Assembly: GCA_023213315.1 (NCBI GenBank)
Contig: JAKCPI010006106.1
Span: 1-64,000 of the forward strand
DNA length: 64,000 nucleotides
DNA from: Euborellia annulipes
Taxonomy: Eukaryota > Arthropoda > Insecta > Dermaptera > Anisolabididae
Direction: 5' to 3'
Both the position numbers and the translations under genes were made by a program. Shown here piece by piece: positions 26,801-41,800 of the stretch (positions are counted from its first letter, which is position 1; each line of letters opens with the position of its first letter). Under the pieces are notes generated by a model that was given only the letters and a program-made list of their open reading frames with translations, did no database searches and had not been told where the DNA came from.

Positions 26801-29800
26801 CAAACGCTTTTCTTTTAAAACATGCAATTGAGTTTATTATACTATCACCTTTGAGAAATTTTGTCAAGGCTTTTTGTAATGAGCATTTTATATTTATTTT
26901 TTCGATGTTATACAAAGACAAAATATTGAAATCCGACCTCGAGATTCTCGGCGTTTTAGACCAAAATTTTAGCAATTTTTTTTCTTTGTAACACCGTCAA
27001 TGGAAGAAGTATAATGAGGGGCAATATTAAGTCCCACCCATGCCTTTTCTGCTTGTGATTATTTCATTGTTTTTATAAAAGAAAATGTAAATCTTTATTG
27101 GAAATTTTCTAGGTTTGAATCATGAAAGTTTCCATTAAAAAATATATAATTTTTTTAAAAACAATGAAATAATCACAAGTAGAAAACAGGTGGGACTTAA
27201 TATTGTGTCTCACTGTACTTTCCCAAATAGTTTTTTTTTTTTTTTTTTTTTTTTTCATTAATGAAGATGAAGATATTTTAAATCTATTGTGGTTGTTTAA
27301 ATCTTAAATTGTTAATCACTTATTGTAAGGGCAAGAAAGCCTCGCAACTAAATGCCCAAAAATAAATAAATAAAATCTACCATCTATTGAAATAGTATTG
27401 AAACTAGAGCCGGGTAGTTAGGCAGCCAAAATGACACACGCACACTAAAGAATAATTACCTTTTTCAAAGCAGACAATAAAGCTTTAGAGTGGGTGTGCC
27501 ATTTGGGCTGCCTAACTACCGGGCTCTTGTTTCAATACTATTTCAATAGATGGTATATTCTCATTTTGCTCTCAAAATTGTTTGAAGCACACTTTACTCT
27601 TGTACTTCATAAAAAAAATAGGCATGGTAACAAAATTAATATTTTTAAAAATATGATATGGAGGCACATTACACAACTTTCCGAAGGTTTGTTATTCTAA
27701 AGTTTGCATTAAAAAGGAATCTTAAATGTAATCATATCAGCTTAAACAGTCTTATAAATCTTTAAATTACTTATCCAACAGTAAAATATTATTTTGAATA
27801 AAAAGGTCAAAACTCTTTTGAAACGAATAGCACATTGCTGAGCCAAGTAAATAAACATTCTGTTCTTAAAATATATCATAACATAGACAATACTAAATTT
27901 AAATCGAATGGAAGCTTAGGTTAAGACTAATGGAAAGGTAAAATTATTGAGAGATGCTGGTTTTTTGCAATTCATCCTATTGCTTAATAAAAAGAGAGAA
28001 AAATTTCATTGGTTATGTTTATGTTAAAAATACACGCAAAGATTAATGTGAGGAAATCCTCGCACGGGTCTTACTCTCGCTTCTCTGACATCATTCAATA
28101 AAAAAAAATGTCCCTGTTTTTAATTTATCGCACTCAAGATGAAGAAATCAGAATTTTATTTTATTTTATTTTTTTTAAGTTACACCTAATTCATTTTACT
28201 CTCTCTTACCTAGACAGCCCACTGGAGTGTGAAAATATTTAAAACATTTTAATTTTAAACATTTTAAAACAATTTAAAACATTTTTTAATTTTAAACAAA
28301 ATCTGAGAAAAAGTACTAGTACTTTACTGATGTACTTTTTCAGTTTTTTTATCAAAATTGGCTCTAACGATTTTGATTAAAATTCAAAAACCAATTATAT
28401 TTTAAATGCTCTTTAAAATGTATATTCTCATTTTGCCCTCAAAATTATTTGAAGCACACTTTACTCTTGTACTTCATAGGAAAGATAGGAGAATATAAAT
28501 ATTCTCCCATATTTATAAATTTTATATCTTGAATTCTAATATATCGGCGGAAACTAAATTTGGGAGCGTACAAGTATTACGTAACGCAATTTTTGAAGAT
28601 TTTTGAACCCCCTCCCCCATGTAACGCGTCGTAACATTCTTCTGGACCCCCCCCCCTAGAAATTTCGTAACGCTCAAGTGGCCATTTTTATCTAAAAATC
28701 ACAATTATGTTGGGCGATGTATCGGAAAGTCGCTAAAATACCAGTTACGTAAAGCGTTGATCAACCCTCCCCCCTCCCCCCTTGTAACGCATAGTAACTT
28801 TTTACAAGACCCCCTCCCCTCAAATTGCGTTACGTAATACTTGTACGCTCGCTTTATCTCGACACAAAAAAATCTGGTGCGACCAGTCCCACCAGATTTT
28901 GAAGACACTTTTTAATAATAATAATGAGGGATCAAAAACCTTTTAATTTTTTTGAAATCTTTGATATTATATCTCACTCTTATATAAAAATTATTCTAAA
29001 AAAATATGACTCAAAAATACATTTACATATGATTAGCCTATTCATTAATATATTTCTCGCGGAACTCCGGTTGAGAGAAGTGGGAAAGTATAAGTTAGAT
29101 TTTAAATGAATAAAGACAATCCACGAGAAGAAGATATTATTTTCTTTTCAAAATTTTTTTATTAAAAAGGTCAGAAGTTCATTTGGATACCAAATGGCTT
29201 AAATAAGAATGCCTGGACCCCAACTACATATACCTACGTATATTCAAATAACGTAAATGTCTTATATGGCCTGACTTGCCGAAAAGACTGTATGAATGTG
29301 TGTGTGAGTCGAAGTGTGAGTGTTTAAAAAAAAGTTTCCTTTTAATGCAAACTTTATGAGTATTCGGGAAAGTACTTTCAGTTTACGGATGTACAAAAAA
29401 ATTTTGGTCTAAAACGTCGAAACTTTGTTATTATCATCAAAGTAGCGAGCGAAGCTGTTTTTTTTTTATTTTGTCAAGAGATAAAGATAGGGTTTTTTAG
29501 GTTTTGGCAAGAGATAAAGATAGGGTTTTTTAGGTCCTTGCAGAAATTTTGTCATTCAACGATTCAAACCCCACTCCAACTGGACCTGAAGTTTTTTGAT
29601 ATTTCCCTTTAAATTTTTAAATTCATTGTGAAAAACATAAAATTTAAGCTAAAAAGTGATTGAGAGAAAAAATTAATTCATACATTTAGAAGGATATTAC
29701 TTTCTCTTACCTATATGCATATGTAAATATACATATAGAAAGAAAGTAATAAATTCATGTCAAAAATTTGATGTCGAGATTTTGATGGATATACACGTTT

Positions 29801-32800
29801 TGAGGTCCCCTAAATCCAAAAAAGTTGTTTTCGCGACATGGTCTGTCTGTGTGTTCAATTTAAAGCATGAAGGATTTGAGCTAGGAGGTTGAAATTCTAT
29901 ATTTAAGTTAGGCACCCTCCTAGGGCGTGAAAATAAGCTTTTAATCAAAATCGGCCAAAGAGTACTAGTACTTTAGTGATGTACTTTTTCAGTTTTTTTT
30001 TTTTTTTCGATTTTCTCAAAATTCGCTTTAACGATAGTCAACACTTCAAGACTTTAGGAAGTCAAATGTATTTTATTAAAGCTGTATCAGGCTGAGATTT
30101 CGGCCCTTTGAAATTACAATTTCATTTATTCTCGCTAACAGGCTCTGAACATAGAATAGAAACATCAGCACGAATTTAATAAAATTCATCTGGCTGCCAA
30201 AAGTCTTAAAGTTTTTTTTTCTGCTTCCGACTCAACCATAGGCGCCGAACTGGGGGGGGGGCAAGGGTACATTGCCCCCCTGGCATCCACAGGGGGGGGC
30301 AGAGGGGGGCAAATTTCTTCTTTTATTTCATTTATTTTTAAAAATGATATATTTTTACTTTTGAAAAATAAAATCTTCTAAATTAAAAAATTAAAAGAGT
30401 AAGAAATTCATTTTTTTTTTTTTAAATTTTTGATAAAATCACTAGCAAATTTTTTAAAATTTTAATTTTATTAAAATTGTGATTTTATTTAAAATTTTTA
30501 AAGTTTTATAGTAGATTTGTTTTTGTTTTATACTATTTGAACATATTAAATTATTTTAATTTTCTAAAAAAATTTTTTGCCCCCCCCCTGATTCAAATTC
30601 GTTCCGGCGCCCCTGGACTCAACTATACTACCAGCCATATAGGTAAGAATTTTAAGTAAATATTTTGAAAATTTAACGAGAATAGCATTAAACCTTTTCA
30701 TCTGAATTTTAATTTTTAGAGTAATTTTATCGAATATAAAAAGAAAATATCAAAAAACCTCTTTAATTAGCAACACTATCAGAATCAGTCTGTATTTTTC
30801 AAAGGACTTCGGTTCAAGAAAATAAAAAAAAAAAAAAAACAATTGCCGCAGCTACAATGCCAAGAGATATAAAATAAAACTGAGTTTCTCAACAGTTTAG
30901 TACGAAGAATAATTTATGACTATTAAAAAGACAGTTACACATGAATATCAAACGATTTTTAAATTTAAATATTAAATCAAATAAATTTTATATTCTACTA
31001 AGCAAAATATCACCTTCAATTAGTTGTTAAACAAAATCTAGATCAAAATATGCATTTACTTAAATAAAAATAATTTGTATTACATATTACATCGACCCTT
31101 GTTTATTATCATTCTCATATTTGCATATCTTAAAAACTAATTATCATTTGACCTGGAAAAAGTTGTAATTAAATGATTCACCTTTTTTTTATCAGCAATT
31201 AATTTTTCTTTTTAATATGAAAACAATCATCACTTAAACAGTATTAACAAGAAATTTTACAAAAAGATACTAAAAAATAAAAAGAAAAAAATTCAAGTTT
31301 AAATGGAATTTTGTAAAAAAAAACCCGGACCATATTCTAATAAAAATAAGTGATTATCTCAAAAACTGAGGAGGCCTAAAACATCAAGAATTTGAAAATA
31401 TCAAGATCGAATTTTTTGAGGGCTGCACTACTTTCTTTATAAGAAGAAAATAGAATATGTATAAACTTCCATCAAGTAAAAAATTGTATTTATTTAATTT
31501 TTAAATTCATAGTTTATCCTGACACTCAATTGGTTGGAACAAGATCGCGTTTGTGTCTGGTGTTCCAGTCAATTGGTTTGTTTGTATCTCTTGATTTAAG
31601 TTTTGACTTGAGTGATGGTCGACTCGTGTCTCCGGGCTAGTTAGCCTCGACCTTCACATAAACGTCACCAGTAGGGGCTCCCTCTTTTTTCATTAATATT
31701 AGAATAATATTTTCCTTTATTCAATCAATTACTGTATAAAAGAAAATTTAAAAAAATCATATCACGGGAGAATTTAAAGTGACAGACCCATACTAGAATT
31801 ATATGCAATACTACCATAAAGGAAAAAATCTGGTGTGGCTGGTCGGTAATTGAAAGTTATGTTCTGTGCTTGTCACACCTGATTTTTTTTAGTTTTAGAC
31901 AATACGATACATTGAAAAGAAAATTCTACTCATTATAAATATGTAAGGACAAATTTAAATTAAATAAATGTGTATGTTTATTTGTTGGTGAGCTCATGGC
32001 CCTTGGAACCCAGGATCTCCTGCCTCTCCGGGACATCAGTACCAGGGACCCACCAACAAAGCAAACTCACTTATTTATTAAATATATCAAGTCTGAATCA
32101 AGGTATTCATAAAAAAAATAAGCTTCCACAATATGAGGGATGAAAATTTTTTGACATGAATTTAATATTTTTTAAATAAGACCGTATATATATGAAAAGT
32201 TTATTGTTTTAAAATTAAAAAAAAAAATTATTCGTAAATAGTTAATAACAAATTTTATCCTTGAAGTCATTTACCTTTTTTATCGTTATATAAATGGTTA
32301 ATTAATAAAACGATGACTTACAATTTTCTAAATAATGACAATGAAATGTTATTATTTAGAAAACTAGTAGAAACAAAGAATTTTTATGTAATTTAATAAT
32401 TTATCTACTTCTATATATATAGAAGTAAATACAGATTAATTAATTTTTTCTATTATATAACTCTCAAGTAAATAATTTTTTTTTTTTTTTTCGTTTACTG
32501 AATATATAGATTTTAAATTTTTCTAATAATTTTTTTTTCACAAGGAGTACACCGTAGTTTAGTCGTTTCCTTTCAAAAATATTTTATAAATCTGAAATTT
32601 TTTCAACCTTTCAACAAGATTTATCAATAAATAATGAAATCCTATGAGTTTTTTAAACAAATAAATTCTAAACTTTGAGTGATGGATAATTTTTTGTCTC
32701 ATAAGAGTTTTTTACACCCTGCACGTGTCTTTCAAGATAAGATAAAGACTAGATAAATTTAAAAAATAAAGATGAAAATGAAAAGATAGAGTTTCGATAT

Positions 32801-35800
32801 TCCGGATACAATAAAGGTGGAGAGTAGTTAATCATTTGAGGCGCTCTTAATTAACCTAGAGTCAATGGGCCTAGTCGGATAGAAGAATTACAGCTACCGG
32901 TATCCTATAAATATAAACAAGCAAAGCTAAGCAGCACTGAGCCTTTGGGTGGTCCAGAGTTTTTACACCCTGTACTGGAAGCCATCAACTCAACTTCAAA
33001 TATAATATATCTTAAGACAAAAAATAAAATTCACAACAAAAGAAAATAAATTCCTTTAATGCAATTTTATATAATTAGCCTATTATTAAATTGATGCAGA
33101 ATTCTTAAAATAAAATCAGTATTTATTCCACATGAGAGCTTGCAGATTGGTCAATGACAATGACTTTCAATTCAAAATAGACTTTTATCCTCGGTTTATT
33201 TTTAATGAACTTGCTTTTCATTTTGAAATATGCCGATAATTTGCAAATTATAAGTTCCAACGAAGGAGTGGGGGAGGACGATGGGACCTAAATGATATTT
33301 CTTCATATTGTAAATCTAAAACAATAGAAAGCGTATCCGGAAATTTTCTCCAATAAAGTTTATAATCAGGGCCGGATTTAAGAGTATGCCGCCCGCTAAA
33401 GTCCATTTGCCGCCTCATCTACAGTTCATATTTGTAATACTTCATTTTCACAGATTTTTTGAGTCGAGATATATTTAGTTTCCGTCGATACGGTACATTG
33501 GAATTGAAGATGTAAAAATGTATATTTTATTACCATGACAACCATTTCTCTTATCTTTCCTATGAAGTACTACAAGAGTAAAGTGTGCTGCAAAAGATTT
33601 CAAGGGCAAAATGAGAATATACATTTTAAAAAGCATACAGACACACAGACAGACAGACCATGTTGGGAAAATTACTTTTTTGTTGTCAGGGGACTTCAAA
33701 ACGTGTATATCCAACAAAATCTTGACATAAATCAAATACTTACTCTATATATATTAACATATATAGGTAAGAGAAAGTAATAAAAATTGAATACAAAAGC
33801 ACCTTAGAACATTGACTTAATTATTTTTGATTTACATTCATTCATTCATTGCCAAATCATTTAAGTAAACAAAATAAAAAGAATTTGATTATATAGAGCA
33901 GAGGTCGGCAACCTGCGGCCCTTTGCAACTTTTTGCGCGGCCTGCCAAAGATGAACTTACAAGTTAGTCTGATTTTTTTTGACTATTCAGGCCTCTCCAA
34001 AATCAAGAAAAATAAGATAGACCTATTTGGCATCAAAAGTTTCAAACGAGAAAAATAAAAGCAAAAACCATTCTCTCTTTCAACCTCTAAAAATATTGAA
34101 AAAGAATTTTATTTTTGTTTTGTTGTTACATTTGAATGTGCGGCCCGCATAAAAAATTTTATTTTGAAAATGGCCCGCCGTCCGAAAAAAGATATAGAGA
34201 AATAAAGCCCACTGAGCAAGCATTGGCGGTAATATATATTTTGAGAAAGAAATGATCCTGTATACGATCTGTCTTTGTCGTGTTCGATTTTGGAAAATAT
34301 TTTCTTTAGGAAGGATCAAAATTCATTGTGTGTAGAAGAAAGAAGGCGAGCAAGAGAGTGACACAAAAGCATCTTTTGGAAGATTTAGATATTTCAGTGA
34401 AAAGCAAAGGGACGAAAATTTTACAATGGGAGACCTATGAGAAAATGCCTATGCGTGAATTATTTGACGAAATTGATTCAAAGCAACATTATAACCAGTC
34501 GTGAGACAACGTTAAAAGGGATTTAGAATCACTATCTAATATTGTATGTAATTAGAAAAAAATGTATTTTTTTTGTTTGAAACATTTAGATAATCGTCAT
34601 GTCTTACTAAGAAACCTGTTATAAACTAGATATGATGAGAAAGGAGAGTGGGAAGGGCTCGAAGGGCAAGTTGAGCGACCTGAGTGCCTTCACCTGGAAG
34701 GGAATTTAAGACCTGCTAGTTTGTATTCTCAGAAGATGTTTTAATAAAGGGCTTTATTTCAACGACTTGAGATATAAAAGAGATACAGAATGCATAGTAA
34801 TCAAAACTTAAAAAGAAAGGAAAAAGGGGGGGGGAAAAAAAGGAAAAAAAAAAAAAAAATTCAAGATTTCTTGCCTATCAACAGATTTATCCTTTGCAAT
34901 AAAATATTAGTAAACAAGTGGAAATGCCCGTCTTCGGCTACGCCCCTGGATCCCCTTGCGAGCAAATGCAAAATTTTAAGATATGATACGGTAGTTATTT
35001 TATATCAACAGTCAAAAAAATATGTCAGTGAGGGACAATAAGAAGAACATTGAAAATACGTTTCGGTTAAAATAGTGAGTGGAGAAAACAACAAAATGAA
35101 TAAAAAAAGTCAAAGAAAATGCAAAAGTTAAATCAAACTTACAAATTGATGTCCAGACGATTATCCCGCGATTAAAAAAATTCCACGTGAAGATGATGTA
35201 AAATTTGAAGTTGAAATGGAATGCAGTAGTAGAATCTAAAAAAAAAAGAAAGAAAAATAATATTTAATTAATTAACTCCTTATAATTAGTATAATAAGAT
35301 GGGATTAGTTCACTTAATTAACATTTTGGAATTCAAAATGTTGAGAATATAAACAGGGGCGCCGGAACGAATTTGAATCAGGGGGGAGCAAAAAATTTTT
35401 TTTAGAAAATTAAAATAATTTAATATGTTCAAATAATATAAAACAAAAACAAATCTACTATAAAACTTTAAAAATTTTAAATAAAATCACAATTTTAATA
35501 AAATTAAAATTTTAAAAAATTTGCTAGTGATTTTATCAAAAATTTTTGGAAAAAATTTGGAAAAAAATAAATTTCTTACTCTTTTAATTTTTTTTTTAAT
35601 TTAGAAGATTTTATTTTTCAAAAGTAAAAATATATCATTTTTAAAAATAAATGAAATAAAAGAAGACATATTGCCCCCCTCTGCCCCCCCCTATAGGATG
35701 CCAGGGGGGGCAATGTACCCATGCCCCCCCCCCCCAGTTCCGGCGCCTATGAATATAAATTATTTGCAGCTTTGCCCAGAGCCCTCCTCCCGCCCCCTGA

Positions 35801-38800
35801 AATGGTTTCATTTTCAAATTATGTTTGTATAATTTGAACTCTGTCCATTAGTGAGACATTACCCCTATGTTGTTCAAATTTTCCGCAGGGCGGAAAAAAT
35901 TTCAAAAAAAAAGGCAAAATGATATCAATTTTTTATAGGAAATACAAGTTTCGGTTTCGGTTACAGGTTCGGCCGTAACTAAGATTGAGGGCGAATATTC
36001 GGTTTCGGTTTCGGCTGAAAATCTTGTTTCGGTGGGACCGTATTTTAAATTGACACTAATTTTTCTTCTCCTACAAAAAAATCAATTCACAAGCATCTTC
36101 TGCTAAATGAAAGTTTCGTACCTAATTAATTTTGTGTCCGGAACAAGGTATTTGGCATAAAAAAAAAATTCATTTTTCAAAATTAATAAATGGATCTTTT
36201 AATTTGAAGGTTCATTTGCGCCCTGGATTAATGCCAATGTATTGGCATGGATAGATAAAGGTGTAAGAAAAATAGAAATGCAAAACAAATTATTCAATAG
36301 GTGGAAGTCAAGATTAGAAAATAGAGAAACAAAATAGCCTTTATTCAAATGAAAGGATCTACGTTTTCAGACCTTCTTCAGGACAGTGTCTATTTATTAT
36401 GCACCACAGTGAAAACGAGGACAGTCACATCTGGGAAGAAGGTCGGAAGACGAGACAATATATTCTTATGAATAAAGGCAAAGTCCTCAAGAGGAAAAAA
36501 ACACTCGATTTATTTCGCCAATTCAATTGAAGGATCAAAAGTTGTGCTTTGAATGCAAATGAAATCATTTTATCATGTTTAATTAACTCTTTGAATTTGT
36601 CTAAAATTTATATATCAGCATAATTATATTTTAAAAATGAATTAAAATTGATAAAGTTTAAGAATTACTCACCAAAGATGAAGATCCAGCGTGGACACGG
36701 AATTAACTATTTCGGCTACTCAAGCCTTACTAAACAAATGCACCAAAGATGGATGGATAAGTTTGAAGCCATTCTGAACCTGTAAAAACAAAAATCAAAT
36801 CTTTTAGAAAAATATATTTACTGTATATAATATTATGTAAGATTGATATGAGCGTGTTTGCAAAGGGATTATTATTATTTTCCCAATTGGAGTAAAGCAA
36901 TTATTTTAAAATAATTTCTATTATAATAAATCGTTGAACTTCTATGAGATTTTTTGAAAAAGAGTGAAAATAAATACTAAACCTATTTCCCCACCTTTAT
37001 TACACTAGTCAGCAAAATGAAATTTTTTTCAAGCCCAGACATAAATGACCTCCTGAATTCAATTATGATCTCCGTTTTCCCTCCCCACTGTTTTCGGGGG
37101 ACAGGCCCATACTTATTTCTACCCCTTTTCGTTAATTTTAGGGCCAAGAATCGACTAGTGTTATTAGAAATTTTGTTATTGATCACTGGCTTGTATAAAA
37201 CAGTTACGTCCCAAAATCTTTATTGGATCAAATAAAATTCCAAGAATGTAAAGTGGATCGCAATCAAACTAAAATAAATCAGATGTGACAACTGCACGAC
37301 ACACAGTTTAAGTTGTGTAATGTTCTGTCCGGCCTGACTTTTGTGGAAAAAAATATTATTAAAAGAAAACCATTTTAAACTATAGTTATATAGCTACAGA
37401 ATTTATAGAATTTTAATATGAGGATGTAGTATATGGGCAGCAGGGCGAAAAATAAAATAAAAGTCTATTTTCTTGAGTGCCGATCGCACTCTTCATCAGG
37501 AGAAAAATGATGGCAACTATCCTGACAATTTGGCATCATTTTTGTCCTGATGAAGAGTGCGATCGGCCTCAAACGTCGACAAAAAATAGGCTTTATTTTA
37601 TTTTTCGCCTTGGCTGCCCAAATCCACATCCTCTATCATAATATTCAGTCATCAAGAAAAAATATAGAATTTTAATTTTTTAATTAATAAAAAATAAACT
37701 AAATGCCCCCAGAAAAATGGGCCGCATGAAGGTTGGACATGACCCCTTGTTTTTTTTTAATAAAATAATTTAAAAAACACAAATATAATAATACTGATTA
37801 TAAACGTACTTTCAATTTAGATAATTCAAATGAGATTGAAGCAGAATATCCCAGAGTTAAGGTGATGTTTTTGTTTTTTCATTCTCATAGGTGATGTGAG
37901 TGAGCCCTCTTGTTCACCTGGAATAAAGAGAAATGAAGAATTATACATTTTTTATTATTTATTGACGAGGGGATGCCATTTGGCATTCTTTTGGGGCAGG
38001 GGAGCTGAAACTTAAAAGAGTTCGGATCTATCCCCCAGAAAAAAAATCTTATATACGCCCTTGCTATTTGACTAATTGCAAAGGAGTTCGACTTAAAAAT
38101 AAAATTCAATTTTATTTTTAAAAAATTTAAATTTTTTAAACAAAAACATTAAAAAGAAATTCGATTATTCAAATATCAATTATAGTAGGCCTTTTTATTA
38201 ATTATTCGGACGGCTTTTTTAATTTTTCTCATTTCTTAAGATTTGTATTATTCTCGAATGAATAGTAGCAAAGGGCTATATAATTAAGAAAATGAATATA
38301 CATTGTAAATATATATACATACAATATATGTACAGTGAACGCCAAAGCTAAGTCCCACCCAGGTGTTTTTACTTGTGATTATTTAATTGTTTTTATAAAA
38401 GAAAAAGAAAATTTTTATTGGAAATTTTCTATGTTTGAACCATGAGTTTCCATTAAAAAATTTATAATATTTTTTAAAACAATGAAATAATCACAAGTAG
38501 AAAACGCATGAGTGGGATTAATATTGACCTTCACTGTACATGCTATTAGAAACATACAAGGCCATTAAGAAAATAAATATAAAAAAATCTATTCCTATTA
38601 ATTTAATTAAAAATAAATAATAATAAAATATGTTTTTTAAATTAATTTACCACTTTTTATCTTAAAAGTTGAAAAATGTTTGAAATTGTGATCGAATAGT
38701 AAGAAGAGTGAGAGTTTATTGATAGAATAGTCACCATAGTAACCGAATGCGAACAATGCAAGCAAGCCGAAAATAGCCGAAGACACCCGAACATGCAAAA

Positions 38801-41800
38801 TGGTTGCTTACTGGCTGTTGCCTGATGTATTCATTATTATCTATGGATGTATTTTTTCGAATCGAAATAATTGATACTCGAATAATTATTTTTTATTTAG
38901 CTATATAGAGAAAATAAATATAATATTTTGTATTCAGGCAGAGAGTGATAGAGATTGATTGAATATTTAGAGAGAGAGTGAAAGAGTGAAGTCAATTTCT
39001 TTAAAGGTCACTAAAGAGATAAGTTAACCTTGGTAGGCATATTATAAAAACTAAAAAGAATATTTTTTATTTAGGATAGGAATTTTTCAAAATATTATTA
39101 TTTTATAATGGAAGAGAATACGAATTTTCAAAATAAAAAATATTCAAAATATTTTATTAAAAATTTTTAAACTCTAAATTTCATAAGCGTGATGATGCAA
39201 TTCGATTACAATTAAGATAATTGATAAATAAGGATAGAAAGGAAAATACCTGGATATGATGGCTGTAATTCAATATTTGAGGATTTAATTCGGGAGAAAT
39301 GGATTGTCAAGAAGGCATGCATTTTGGTGGAGAAATCAAAGCGTCGTTTCTTGAGAGGCCGGGTAAGCGATTGGTTATGATGCTTCCATCTTGGCTGCTC
39401 AGCTTCTATTGGCGAACGAAGGGGGGAGGTGGATGGCGCCAACAGCTCGTGCTAAAAAATCGAAATAGCATCCATCACGTGACATCAACTCAGCATTTCT
39501 ATTGGTCCAAATAATTTTCATTATTAATTTGAAAAAATCTGGTTCAGTAATCTAAAGTTGTGTTTTGTGCTTGTCACACCAGATTTTTTTTTAGCGAGAT
39601 ATATCAGTTTCGACAGATACATTGAAATTGAAGATGTAAAATTTATAAACGCGGGAAAATATTTATATTTTGTTACCATGGCAACCATTTCTCCTATCTT
39701 TCCTATGAAGTACAAGAGTAAAGTGGTCTTCAGAAGATTTTAATAGCAATGTGAGAATATACATTTTAAAGAGCATCTAAAAAATAATTGATTTTTGAAT
39801 TTTAATCAAAATCCATGGAGCGAATTTTGAGAAAATTGAAAAAAAATCTGAAAAAGTACATCAGTAAAGTACTAGTACTTTTTGGTCCGATTTTGATTTA
39901 AAAGCTTATTTTCACGCTCCTAGGTGGGGTGTCTAACTTAAATATAAAATTTCAACCACCTAGATCAATTCCTTCATGCTTTAAATTGGATACACACACA
40001 CACACACACAGACAGACCATGTCGCGAAAACCACTTTTTTGGATTCAGGGGACCTCAAAACGTGATATATCCATCAAAATCTCGACATCGAATTTTTGAC
40101 ATGAATCCAATACTTTCTCTCTATATATATTAACGTATATAGAGGTGAAACGGTGGATTATATTTGGAATCAGGAGGTAATTTCACAAAAGAATCATCAG
40201 GAATTATGTATGTCAGAACCGATTTTCATGCAGTACAGTGTAATTAAAGAAATTGTCAATATTGGACCAGGGATTTATGCGAATATTGAAGCCCTATTGA
40301 TATTAAAAAATATTTACGATTGTTATAATAGGCCTATATTTTATATTACCACCTATTATAAGGAGTATACTTATTTTATCATTTGAGAATGAATTAGATC
40401 GCCCCTTCCGTCTACTGCTGAATTAAAACGAAATGGCTTCAGACCTCAAAATAATTTAATTCATCAGAGAGGGGAACCTTACAAGAAACAAATGAACATT
40501 TTGTATTCTCATGTGGAAATAGAGAATGAGGTGAAATATTAATTCATTTATGAATGAACTTTAAACAAACCGATATAAAAATGTATTATTTATCAAGAAT
40601 AATAAGGTTACTTTTGTTTTAATATACACAAAGAAATGGATGCAAATGTAAGTATTTCATTTCGAAAGTGAATTTGTACGTATTAAAAATAAGAGGACAT
40701 TATCTTTTGTTTTGTCTTAATAAATATTTAAAGTTGTATATTAAAGCCAAATTTCACTATGCTATATATTCTAAGAAATTTACAATTTTTGAATATTATC
40801 TAGCGCACTGTATAAATACAAATTTTTTTTAAATTATTTTTGACAGCCAAAATAAATTATAGTAGTGAAATGTATGTATGCATGTTGAATATTCATGGTC
40901 GAAGAATATTTTTAAAAGAGATTAATAAAATCAAATTTTCTACTCTTTTGAACAATTTTATTTGTACCAAAATGCATCTGTTCCTTAGATAACTCGAAAT
41001 AAGATAAAAATGAATCATAACATGTTTATCAACGAGACAGTGCCTTTTTAAACAAATAGAGTATGAGGAAAAGAGAATGTATCTATCTTTTGTTATAATA
41101 AAAAACGAAAAAGTATTTTCTCAGAAGGGAAAAAAACCTGGATTACAGTGTTTTTAGAGGGAGAACTAAACCTAGAGGTGGAGTGTTGATGACTCAGTTG
41201 AAAAAAAAAGCAACTGGGATGTCAACACTTCATCTTCTGTGGCTTATTACTAGAAATGAGAAACAATTTATAATATAAATAAATAGTAAAAAAAATTCCT
41301 ACTCCTTTTTTTTAGTCTTTTTGGTATTTGAGGCCATTTAGACCAAGTCTATCATCACAAAAAAATATTGTTTTGGATTTTTTCTTGTTATTTGTTTTGG
41401 CAGTGATCAGCAAAAAATAAGTTATGTTAATTTAGTGATTATATCCTAAGAAATTATAAATTATTAGTTAAACAAAAATACAACTACTTTAGAGGTAATA
41501 AAATGCCTGTTAAAATTTATTCACTTTCAGATTAGAATATAAATCGGAACGCGGAAGTTTTAATTTAAATTAATTATTATTTTCTTTTCATTCATATTTG
41601 TTTTCTAGTTCAATTCATGAATTTTTTTATTTTATTTAAATAATTTCTAAAATGAATTGCATTTCTTTTAATTAATACGTGAAAGAAGAATTAGAAAGAG
41701 ATAGAGATGTGCATTTCATTTGTTGCTCATTTGAATTCCAAGAGTGTTCTGACTGAATCAGGATTCAGGAGTTTCCAAGCCACTCAGCATCACATGTTTC

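Noticed and set aside
33475..33780. Frames on both strands of 81-86 codons
   Set aside because: Both are translations of a dispersed repeat; the same sequence is broken by stops in sister copies.
34400..34500. Possible hAT transposase fragment (MPMRELFDEIDSKQHYNQS)
   Set aside because: The stretch follows a hAT-like left end, but it is too short and lacks any hAT catalytic or dimerisation motif I could verify.
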